From NCBI GenBank assembly GCA_028015205.1, contig CM051516.1, forward strand, positions 50,968,230 through 51,032,229: a stretch of 64,000 nucleotides of DNA, read 5' to 3'. The notes under the pieces are model-generated. The model saw only the letters and a list, made by a program, of their open reading frames with translations. It ran no database searches and had not been told where the DNA came from. This document shows positions 20,501 to 29,846 of this stretch, one piece after another (within the stretch, counting starts at the first letter, position 1; every line of letters begins with the position of its first letter). The position numbers and the translations under genes were made by a program. This stretch comes from Mytilisepta virgata (taxonomy: Eukaryota > Mollusca > Bivalvia > Mytilida > Mytilidae).

Positions 20501-23500
20501 CTTAAATCAATTATATTTTATATTATAATATTATGAACCTGCTGTTTACATATTGGCCTCGGATAATCTATACAAGGACCAATACAGAAACAAGTTAACA
20601 CTTTTATTCAACAAAAGTAAAATTTCTGTACTTTTTTTATTACAGAAATCGTTTTCTTGAGAAACTGGTCGATAACAAAAGTGATGCATTGAGAAATTCA
20701 AATTCACTATCATCTTTTACGACCCACTGATTGTCTCTTATTTGCTAATTTTATATTCCAAAGTAGATTTTTCATAAATTCAAACAGAGTTGTTGCCTTT
20801 ACTAGAAAGAAGTTTCATTCATATTTATAAAATAAGGTTGATAAAGTTTTGAGCATTAGACCGAGCAGTTTCCTGTATATGCAGAAGTATGATATCGGCT
20901 TTGGGCACATTGCCCTATACGGCTTTTTCCAGTATTGGCCCGGGGTCGAAAAGCGATATAAATATTAGCGAGGCAAAGTTATCCATATTACATATACAGA
21001 AATTGCAGTAATAGGGCTGATTTAATATTTTTTTTAATATATTAAAACATGTTATATTTACGACACTTTGCTCTTGCTCGTGTCCTTCTGTACTCCTATA
21101 CATGTAAATATAGAAATACGCAAGCAATGAAGCATACGGGGAAAACTATGAGATCAAAATCAAAGAATAGGTAAATTCGTGAAAACAGAATTATTCTTTT
21201 TGGTTTTCAACAATTTAGGCCTTGAACACAACTGATGAGTCGTAAATCGACAAAAAAAGCGCACATCTTGTGCATCAAAATTGGTATCAAAGAATTTATA
21301 TCTTTACTTTCAAATGTATAGGCGGCATTTTGTCTTGTATTGAAATGAATTTGAAATGAAAAAAAAATACAACATACATGTACTTAGGACAATCCGATTA
21401 ATTTTAAGTTACAACGGCCGATATTTAAATACAAATCGTCGAATATTATAGGTTTGATGAGTGAGAATTACATATTGCTTGATATCAACTTGAGTAATTT
21501 AATTTGGATATAATAATAAACGAACCCTTGCAAGTTTATTATTGGGTCCAAATTTAAGAAGGAGAGTTGACATCAAGCGATATGTAATTCTGACGAGTTG
21601 TTAAATCTATTTCGTTTATGATTCGTCAGGAATATTTGTTTGTGATTCGGTGTCTGGCTCGCGGAAAATAGTAAAGTATGGTGCCATTGTGTAGAAATAT
21701 TGTTGACCAATCAAAATATACGAATTTCGAGTAAAAACACGCACTGACCAATCAAATTGTCAGACTTTTCATATCACCATTTCATATCACATTGTATACG
21801 GTGTGATACTAAATTTCCTTAACCGTTCGATGGATGATGAATTATTGTTTAACGTCCAGTGGCACCAGGTGCATACCAGGACGAGAACATGTTGATATGA
21901 TAATGAATATGATCCCTGCTTTGTACTATACTGACACACTAAGTCGGATTTTTAATGTGCTAGCTCACGAGGTAACTGTCCGCAGGAAGACATATCACCC
22001 CACTCGGACACATTATACTGACTCCGAGCCGACCAGTCTTTGCTCTTACTCCTAGTTGCCGCATGCTTGGCGGAGAAGCAGCACATACCAATTTTAATGT
22101 CTTTGGTTTGACCCGGCCGGGGATTGAACCCACGACCTTCCGCACTCGGTACCACGAGACCACCGAGGCGGTCTTAACCGTTCGAAAGTGAGATAATACA
22201 TGTCAATGGCAATTGAATACATGATAAAGTTAACGTGTTTATTGTTAATAACCCTTCTTTAAGATTTGAAAGTATATTTTTGCATATTTTTTTGTCTTGC
22301 ATGTAATAAAATGTATCACAAATTACCGAAATGAATTTGATGCGCTGTATGGTTATTTTGTTGACTGAAAACTCATCAGCAGTGCTCGAGATAAAACAAT
22401 GTTGGAAATCCGGTTAAAGATAAAATAATGTAACATACCTGAATATATTAATTCAGTGTTATTGTTTGGGCAAGTTGACTTTCCCCATATTGTGAACGCT
22501 GATCCAGCATTTCTTGCACCTGTAAGAAATAATTTTAAATACTAATATGACAACATGAGGATATGGGGAAAAGCGTGAAAAGAAAACACCACATAGGAAT
22601 TAACACCAAGAAATATTATTATTCAGTGACCTGCGTTCGGTCACCAGAAGAGAGCACAAAACGACCACAGAATCAAAGGTGTAAAAAATTTAACAAACTA
22701 AAACACTAATCCCAATAACATTAATCCATAAAATAAATATAAAAAACAGGAATTCACCGAAAATACAGTTGAGATCAGTTCTAACCTCTCAACCATTCTG
22801 TCAGAGAGGACGGTTCTAGAACCATTCTAGAACGGTTCTAAGGTAGACACAACCCTGTCATAAATGGGTCTAAGGTAGAACCGGTATAAATGTTTCTAGG
22901 GTAGAACTGTCATAAATGGTTCTAGGTTAGAACTTTCATAAATGGTTCTACCGTAGAACCGTCCAGAATGTTTCTAGGGTAGAACTGTTATAAATGGTTC
23001 TAGGATAGAACCATTCAAAACTGTCATAAATGGTTCTGGGGTAGAACCGTCCACTTTCATGTCCGATAACTCTGTATTGATTATGGCACGTCTTCGCTTT
23101 TTCGAAACTTTTAACAACATTTTTTTTTAAATATATAGTAACATTTCGCATCGATTATAATTTCAATATATGAAATTATGACAATAATTAATAATATTAA
23201 ATTCATGACCAATAATACAAAACTGCAAAAGTACATACATGTAATAAAGAGCTATGGTGCAAGTTTTTTTTCATTTTTTACCCACAAGAAAAACGAATTA
23301 TTGTTTTTGTTAAAATTTGTGTGATTTTTATCTGAAGTAAATTTACAGGTAAAGAAATTTGTTCTCCGTGACATGTTGTGTTTCAGGTAATTATAACTAA
23401 TTAACGTTTTGACAGGTATATTGTACCTTGTCTGTCCGGATGTTTATTGTTCCAACCTTTAAGGTACACAGATACATGTGTATGGATACAGGTAAACCGT

Positions 23501-25420
23501 TTTGCTGACAAAATCAGCGGGGTTTCAAATTTTTATAATGCTACATTTTAAAATAATTAATGCAGCATTTGAATAAAAAGGTGTGTTTAAACTTTATTCT
23601 GATTGAATTGTTTTCTTTTTTTACTCTATAATTTATTTCAGTATGTTAAAAGTTGATTTTAAAATTATGACAACAAATTAATTATTTTATTTCTTATAAT
23701 TTTGATGTTCAAAATTCATAAAGTAATGCCAGGGTCATAAATGGTTCTAGGGTAGAACCGTCCGTAATGGTTCTATGTTAGAACTGTCATAAATGGTTCT
23801 ATGTAGAACTGTCATAAATGGTTCTATGTAGAACTGTCATAAATGGTTCTAGGGTAGAACTGTCATAAATGGTTCTAGGTCAGGACACACCCTGTCATAA
23901 TCGGTTCTAAAGCTGTCAGGATGGCAGTTCTAGATCTGTTCTAGAACAGTTCTTCTGACAGTTTAGAACAGTTCTACTGAGAAGTTAGAACTGAGCTAAA
24001 CTGTACGTGGGGGTGGCTTGGGAAATGCATAAACAGAATGGAGGAAAGGGGAGGATGTAAATAATGCTTGTCAATATTCACTCCTTGCTCCTGGATCAGT
24101 GGATAAAATATGAGACAAATGCATTCAAAGAACAAAAATTAAATTCTCAATAAATTCTCAGGCATGTATACATGTAACAGCAACCATAGGCAAATGTAGT
24201 TGCATGTAACGCCATGCGTAGGCAAATGTAGTTGCATGTAACGGCAACCGTAGGCAAATGTAGTTGCCTGCTGTGATATTTGGGTCAAAGTTTATATTGG
24301 AAATAATAGGAGAATGAAATTATATTGCGTTCAGAAGGACCAATCCTTAGCTGATAATAGATAGGAGTAGAACTATTGTTATTTGCTTGCGGGATGGACT
24401 ACGCATCGTACTCAGAGTATTTTTAGTGGTGATCTTGCTGTCTTGAACTACAACATACTGTGTCAATTGGAAATAACCTGGACAATTTGTAAAATGAGAG
24501 TATTTGGGTCTCTTACGATACAACAATACTAACTAATTTATGAAGTGAAAATATGTAGCAGTTTGTAGTTGTAAGCTACATCTCTGGATTGTTTATCAAT
24601 TTTACAAAAACTACTCATTCAATTGCAGAAATAATCATTGGGTGATCTTGCACTATTGATAGTTTGCTGATGGGAAATTAAAGATGGCCATTAAGGTCTG
24701 AGATATTTTAGCGTGGAACGCTGTGAGTGTTTGTTAAAACATCTTGTCGGAAGCCACAGGTGATTGAAATTTTTACAGTTTTATTGAGAGACAAAAAGTA
24801 CAGTTTGTCCAATACATTAATATAACTCACTGTAAATACTTATGCAAACACTGGGTAAATAAAAAATTTACCGATACAACTATAAAGAAAGTATCCATTG
24901 TCAAAGTTGACCGATATAGCTAATTGAATTGCAAAACATTATGATAAGCTGACTGTTTTGCTTTATTTCTACAATTTCATTTCGTTCTCTCACACTCTCC
25001 CTCTCTCCACTTGTTACAATACTACTGCGCTACGCATTACGCAATGGCGACATGAATGTATCCGTTTTTACGGATGCCGACTTTTATTGGGATATTAACA
25101 CACATATTAAACATCATTTAACAGAACCCGTGATTCTATTCTGTCAAATGAAAATGATGGATCCCATGAGACAAAACATCAATTTAATGTACATGTAATT
25201 ATTAAGAAATAAAGAACTCACTGCTCTGTTCCAGTTGTTTAATCTTTTCGCCTTGCTCCTTATTAACTTCTTGTAATTGCAGCACAGTATTTTCCAACGC
25301 CAAAAGACGATTGCTCAAGACGTCTGGATCCAAAAGTAATAATCTTTTGGAATGTTCATCTATCCCCTTCGTTAGCACGCCATTCAAAATAAACATATTT
25401 ATAACGATAAAATATAACAT
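20037..25420 (-). CDS. Secreted coiled-coil protein with short-chain collagen C4-like domain
   Basis: Three exons, 25420-25222, 22519-22439 and 20500-20037, join in phase 1 at both junctions and give a complete 247-residue protein. Residues 1-18 form a hydrophobic signal peptide. Residues about 20-66 are a leucine-rich heptad-like coiled coil (LLALENTVLQLQEVNKEQGE). Residues 68-247 form a globular domain with WGKSTCP (78-84), ELIYSG, VYGAEY (130-135), CAVC, YICI and a CVVC close to the C-terminus. These motifs match the domain labelled 'short-chain collagen C4-like' in many bivalve and sponge proteins. No Gly-X-Y repeat is present; the coiled coil probably does the oligomerising instead. The role is not established; a secreted, possibly lectin-like recognition or matrix protein is inferred. 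Its introns hold a SINE and a large TIR element. Confidence 0.8.
21190..21300 (+). repeat. GAGTCGTAAATCGAC tail family, copy 1
   Basis: TGAGTCGTAAATCGACAAAA is followed by CATCTTGTGCATCAAAATTG and TATCAAAGAATTTAT. Related pieces lie at about 26490-26590 (minus), 47440-47510 (plus), 60825-60900 (plus) and 61358-61430 (plus). All keep the GTATCAAAGAATTT-type end, so they may be 5'-truncated retroelement tails. Confidence 0.65.
21452..21606. repeat. Palindromic MITE in C4-like gene intron
   Basis: The left arm (GAGAATTACATATTGCTTGA, ATCAACTT, AATTTGGAT) is mirrored by the right arm (CCAAATTTAAG, GAGAGTTGACATCAAGCG, TATGTAATTCTGACGAG). The inverted arms are about 60 bp around a short centre rich in AATAATAAA/TTTATTATT. 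Confidence 0.8.
21831..22172 (-). mobile_element. tRNA-derived SINE with 13-bp target duplication
   Basis: On the minus strand the element starts CCGCCTCGGTGGTCTCGTGG, giving an A-box-like TGGTCTCGTGGTA, followed by a B-box-like GGTCGTGGGTTCAATCC. The body ends near AACGTCCAGTGGCACCAGG's complement-side tail at 21840. The 13-bp direct repeat CTTAACCGTTCGA flanks it exactly (21818-21830 and 22173-22185), which fixes both ends at 342 bp. It sits in intron 2 of the C4-like gene, in the same orientation as the gene. A partial copy of its tail (TTAACGTCCAGTGGCAAA) lies at about 3278-3320. Confidence 0.9.
22439..22519 (-). CDS. C4-like gene: exon 2
   Basis: This 81-nt exon is phase 1 at both ends (acceptor TTCTTACAG, donor GTATGT). 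It encodes SSARNAGSAFTIWGKSTCP and NNNTELIYSG across the joins. The WGKSTCP and ELIYSG words are hallmarks of the C4-like domain. It is too short to be found as an ordinary ORF. Confidence 0.85.
22766..24003 (+). mobile_element. 1.24-kb TIR element (Tc1/mariner-like) with palindromic minisatellite
   Basis: The left end CAGTTGAGATCAGTTCTAAC.. and the inverted right end CAGTTTAGCTCAGTTCTAAC.. match over 26 bp with three differences. Both are flanked by TA (22764-22765 and 24004-24005), as expected for Tc1/mariner-type insertion. Inside lie two blocks of an about 26-bp unit (22850-23055 and 23735-23885) whose core GGTTCTAGGGTAGAAC is itself palindromic. The AT-rich middle has no ORF of note. It occupies intron 1 of the C4-like gene. 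Confidence 0.85.
24006..25221 (-). other. Intron 1 of the C4-like gene, proximal part
   Basis: AT-rich intron sequence with one short tandem array (24174-24272). No additional exon was recognised. Confidence 0.6.
24174..24272. repeat. 33-bp tandem repeat, 3 copies
   Basis: CATGTAACRSCA..CGTAGGCAAATGTAGTTG is repeated three times with a 33-34-bp step. Copy 2 differs from copies 1 and 3 by a small change (GCCATGCG versus GGCAACCG). It is a local expansion in intron 1 of the C4-like gene. Confidence 0.85.
25222..25420 (-). CDS. C4-like gene: first exon, signal peptide and coiled coil
   Basis: The ATG at 25420 opens a hydrophobic leader (MLYFIVINMFILNGVLTKG) and a leucine/glutamate-rich helix ending KIKQLEQS. 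The donor GTGAGT follows in phase 1 at 25221. A second in-frame ATG at residue 9 would shorten the leader; the first is preferred because it gives a normal signal peptide. Confidence 0.8.
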
Positions 25421-25685
25421 GATTTCTGCCGGATTACATAAATTATGTCAACAGCACTAATATAGCCAAGATATGTATAATGATCTTATCTGAAATACTT
25501 AATACTGACCTGTATTTGCTCTATCTAAATATTTCCAAAGAATACCGAAGCGGAAAGACGATGGAAAAATCCCATAACACTGAAATGCTACACAACAGAC
25601 AAAAAACCACAAGACCACATGTATAACTGAAAGAATAAAATAAACGAAATAAACAAAATCATAATACGGCACAGAAACTAAAGCT

Positions 25686-25910
25686 TTGTTTGTTTAGTTG
25701 GGGTTTTACATCGTTTTCAGCACATTTTGCTATTTTGCGGCGGCCAGTTTTTATTCGTGGAGGAAGCTGGAGTACCCGGAGAGAACCTTCGACCTTCGGT
25801 AGCAACATTGGCAATCCTTGTCAATTGAGATCGGACTCGAACACACCCCGCCACAAGTGACCATTAGTAGTAATGACGAACTTCAAATGTACCTAGACCA
25901 CTCGGCCACC
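25686..25910 (-). mobile_element. SINE copy lacking its B box
   Basis: This is a minus-strand copy of the SINE at 52307. It starts GGTGGCCGAGTGGTCTAGG (A-box region), and it shares GGGGTGTGTTCGA, CAATTGACAAGGATTGCCAA, CTCCGGGTACTCC, AATAAAAACTGGCCGCCGC and AACCCCAACTAAACAAAC. The segment that carries the B box in the 52307 copy (GGTTGCGAGTTCGAATCTC) is missing, so this copy is probably dead. A possible 6-bp target duplication TAAAGC flanks it. Confidence 0.85.
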
Positions 25911-26489
25911 GGTAAAGCATTACAAATATAAATTCCCATAAAATATCGGGAGTATTAAGATATAAGCATCAAGTCAATATTGGTGTTCAGTTCAGGAAGA
26001 AATGAAATCTAACCAACGATATCTAAATCATTTGTGAGACAGAAACTTCGTATTTGCCAATCAATTCATGATAAAGACCGTCACATTTTTGGAGTCGTGA
26101 TATCATTAAGTTTATGTCACTGTGCCATTTAAGGTCGTCGTATATATAACATGCACTATGGTAACGAATCAAATGTTAAATATACTCAACATAATCTGGA
26201 TACATTGAATAGATATGATTAGTTACTACAAAATTGGAGTGAAGATATGGTACAGTGTAGATCTATATGCTTATATAAATAATCTAGTGTAGATATTGTA
26301 ATCCCACCTATGTTCAGTGTACCAATTCAGATTTTGTTTATATTTGTGTATTTTGCTCTTTTATGTTATCATTTGTTAGGGATTTTGTCTGTTTGGGGCG
26401 TACATTGATTGTTGAACTTTCCTGATATCCAGTTTATTTATTAACCTAAATACCCTAAATTGCAGACCAAGTCACCAGTAATAAATTCT

Positions 26490-26590
26490 CAGATACTCAT
26501 TTTTGATATATGCACAAGATATGTACATTTCGTCGATTTTAGACTCATCCGTTGTGCTAAAGGATACAAATGTTGAAAACCAAAACAATA
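26490..26590 (-). repeat. GAGTCGTAAATCGAC tail family, diverged copy
   Basis: Read on the minus strand this shares TGAGTC..AAATCGACGAAA..ACATATCTTGTGCATATA and a TTTTGGTTTTCAACA start with the copy at 21190. It is diverged and without coding content. Confidence 0.5.
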
Positions 26591-26875
26591 ATCCAAAATC
26601 CAAAAGGTTTAAGTGCAAATTCAAAAATACTAAAAATGACCAAAAGAGTAAAGCAAAAACCATCTAAGGGAGATATGCATTATTTTTGTTTAACATTTTT
26701 GGAGCAGTAAATATCAATTTTGGGCAAGTATCGAAATACTAGTTACTAAGCTGATGATACCTTCGTATACAGAAGTGATCCGAATTGAGCTATGCTTTAT
26801 GAAATTAAAATATGAAAGGACTTTTACCACCAAATTGGAGAACCATAAACATGCATTATCTGTAATTCTATACAA

Positions 26876-27060
26876 CTGACAAATTCCGGACAAAAAAAAG
26901 CGAGGACAAAACCAAAACAATACATGCACTACAATTAAAAACTAAAAACATATGAACAACATGGACCCCATCAAAACAACGGGGGTAGACTCACGTGCTC
27001 CGGAAGAGTACGAAGTCTCTACTTCCTGCAGGAAAACCCGCCATGCTGCTCATGTGACAT
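26876..27060 (-). repeat. Penelope-like 3' tail fragment
   Basis: The reverse complement matches 41100-41270: AGCAGCATGG.GGGT, CCTGCAGG.AG.AGAGAC, GGGGTCCATGTTGTTCATA, TTTTTAATTGTAGTGCATG and TATTGTTTTGG. At 41 kb this sequence is the untranslated tail of a reverse-transcriptase element. The far 3' end is diverged here. Confidence 0.75.
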
Positions 27061-28439
27061 GTCAAACTGTGCCCTTTATAGACAGTTTATTTCCTATATA
27101 GAGTACCCTTTAAAGTCGGTTTGACTGTATGTCTAAGAGGCGGAGGATGAAGCAGAAGAGTAGATAATATTGAAAACGCCATCATTACATTATGACTGCG
27201 CCTTGAAGCATCCAGTTCCTGACCACTTTGCAGACAGATGACAAATAGAAAAATTAGGGCATTCAGTATATAAATAAAAGTAATTCCTTCGGTGACCAAA
27301 AACAATATTAATTTCCGTATAAGTCAATTATTTCCTTTCTTTAGTATACCAGATTTGGAAAATATTTGTTTTTTACAGGATAACTTAAATCATTATTCTA
27401 TAATGTATAACTTCATCACAAGACATTTAAGATATTACTGAAAATTTTAGAATGTATTCATCATCGACACGGGGATCGATAGTTTGTGGATGTTTGCCTC
27501 AACTTATACACTGATATTTTTAAGCAAATTTTTACTTTATCAAATAAAAAGTCGAAAATTTCCCGATTATGTCATGTTTTTTTATTTAAAAATATCATAT
27601 CGGTACACGATATAGTTTATATGTCCATTTTCAAGAAATTTCCTGACCCTAACAAATCGTCAATAATGGATATATAAACTATAATTTTTTTAATATTGTG
27701 TTATTTACATTTCCATAGATCAATATGCGGTGAACTCTACATGGTAGTCATTCAAAGATAAATTTACAAGAAATCGCTTTTTCTGTGTTTTCTGCTTCAA
27801 TTCCCTTCTTAACGATGAAAGGATAAAATATGAAAACATGTCGACAAGATTTTGTTTCTGAATTAATTGTGACATGCTCTCACTCAAGGACATCTGAATA
27901 TTCGATCTCTGTGTTTCATGCACTGGTAATAAATCTAAACATCTACTAAATTATAGATAAATATTTTGTGTCGCATGATACATTTGTATAACAAAGAATA
28001 CATTGAATTTAAACCATAGTATTTTTTTAAACAATCACACACACTGTGTTAATCGAAATTCTTGAAACTCCTTTTAATAGCCAACTTATATCACTGATTA
28101 ATATTGTAGTGTACATGCCTGGTAAAAATAAGTCTTGTAGGTGGAATAAGTACACATGTACCCCCACCAAAATAAAATCATTAATGATTGTTTTCAGTTT
28201 TTCAGAAAGTTATAAAAATATAACTTTTTGAAAAATATTGATAAAGAAATAAAATAGAAAATACCTTTCTTTCTAAATGATTCATTTTTGAAATAGTTGC
28301 TTATTCAACAAGGTAAACGTCTGGATAGCAGCCAAATACCAACACGTTACGTGATTACAATACATTACTGTAAATTTCTAACACCACTATAAATGGATAT
28401 TATTTTACATTAAATTCTAAAATTTAAAATTCAGTCTAA

Positions 28440-28830
28440 TGGGAATCCATTCTTCCTGTTTTTCGGATTTCATATTTTAATTGTATTCGTTCTTATTTAA
28501 ATGTATAACAGAAAGGTTCTTAATGGAAATTGTATGAATTATTTACATTGTATTTCATTTATGTTAAAACATATATAATTATTGCTCCCACATATATATT
28601 CCGTAGAATACATGAAAACAAACTTCAGTACAGGAAAAAGTTCGCCATCACAATGGAACTTCTGTGGTCCATTTCTATACTATTTCAAAAACGTGCATCA
28701 GACACAATGTATAACTGAAATAGTTAAAAGACAAGCTGAACTAAACATGCAAAAATATAAACGTTTAGAATACCCCGACGAAAGTGTCATACTTGATTCA
28801 TATAATTTTGATAATCTTGAATATTATTTT
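28440..28830 (+). pseudogene. Broken duplicate of ApeC gene exon 1 and its upstream DNA
   Basis: The stretch parallels 29355-29720. Upstream words match (GGATTTCATRTTTTAATT, CTTATTTAAATGTATA, TATATTCCG). The coding part starts ATGGAACTTCTGTGG at 28653 against ATGGAACTTATGTGG at 29552. The frame hits a stop 17 codons in and is continued after a frameshift by VKRQAELNMQKYKRLE and VILDSYNFD, the counterparts of IKRTIKLNVQKNKSLE and VKLDSYDLV. Everything after that, including the PAN cysteines and the donor, is missing. It is a partial tandem duplication of promoter plus exon 1 that decayed, about 900 bp upstream of the intact exon. Confidence 0.85.
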
Positions 28831-29551
28831 TTGTTCTGAAAATAGTCAAAAGTTGAATGAGCATAAAACTTTTAGAGGCAATATAAAAACCGATTACATT
28901 TACATGTCATCGGTCGTATTAATCAGAAATTCGTTTAATACAGTAAGTATCAGACTATCCTGACTCTATGTTGTGCTTATGTCTGTGTTCTGTGCACTTT
29001 AAGTCATTTTTTGTCCGAGGTTCTGTGTGTGTTGGTTGACCTTTCTTGATATCCCGGAGGAAATCGTAAAAGATAGCTTATAATATATTTCTCTGTCCCT
29101 CATTGTATATCATAATACTTTTAAGATTTGAACTCAATAACTTTCTTTCTTTTTTAACGAGATATACAATTTACTAGTAATATACTTTGGGGAAATTATT
29201 CCACTATCAAAACCTTGCAATAGACGTTTAGTTCTTTGTAAATGGAATTAATATTATTTAAAATTCTATTATTGAAAATGAATACACAATACACAAAAAG
29301 TGAATTACATTAATTTTATTTAATTAAATCTAAATATTTGATATTCTATATAATTAGCAAGTCTTCTGCTTGTTTATTGGATTTCATGTTTTAATTTCAA
29401 TCGATCTTATTTAAATGTATATGTCATAAAAAGATATGTTCATGCAAATTGGTTTGTTTGGTTAAATTGAAAGAAATATTGTTGCTTCGACATATGTATT
29501 CCGCCTGAACATAGAAACAACATTAATGACAGGTTAGAGTTCGCAGTCATT

Positions 29552-29846
29552 ATGGAACTTATGTGGTTTAGTTTTATACTGATTCTATTCTTTGTATTTG
29601 ATACAAATGCCATGATCAAACGGACAATTAAACTGAACGTGCAGAAAAATAAAAGTCTCGAAAATTCTTACGAAATCGTAAAACTTGATTCATACGATTT
29701 GGTTCTATGTGGAATACTTTGTACGAACTTGAACCAGTGTGCAGCTTCAAGTCTAAGTTATTTAACGTTTGATTGTGAATTATTCAACAGTTCTTCCACA
29801 CTAGAAGTAGATGATGCACATAGAACGATAATCTACCAAAATAAAG
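29552..29846 (+). CDS. ApeC gene A: exon 1, signal peptide and PAN-like part
   Basis: The ATG at 29552 opens the leader MELMWFSFILILFFVFDTNA. The exon ends in phase 1 at GTAAAG after IIYQNK. The open frame runs on to 29902, but the donor is fixed by the matching junction in paralogue B (IYQHQ). Cysteine spacing (4, 6 and 12 residues) is identical to that of paralogue B. Confidence 0.88.

Larger units (their letters stand above)
20501..21830 (-). other. Intron 2 of the C4-like gene, distal part
   Basis: This is the 3' part of a 1.94-kb intron. It contains a copy of the TCGTAAATCGAC repeat (about 21190-21300) and a palindromic element (21452-21606), and no further exon. Confidence 0.6.
25421..28435. 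other. Intergenic stretch with repeat fragments
   Basis: This lies between the divergently transcribed C4-like gene (minus) and the ApeC gene (plus), so it holds both upstream regions. Besides the SINE at 25686-25910 and repeat pieces at 26490-26590 and 26876-27060, no gene is supported. No promoter motif is claimed. Confidence 0.5.

Noticed and set aside
27087..27305. Minus-strand frame with a signal-peptide-like stretch
   Set aside because: No ATG at its start, next to a retroelement tail, and no recognisable domain; could be checked by expression data.
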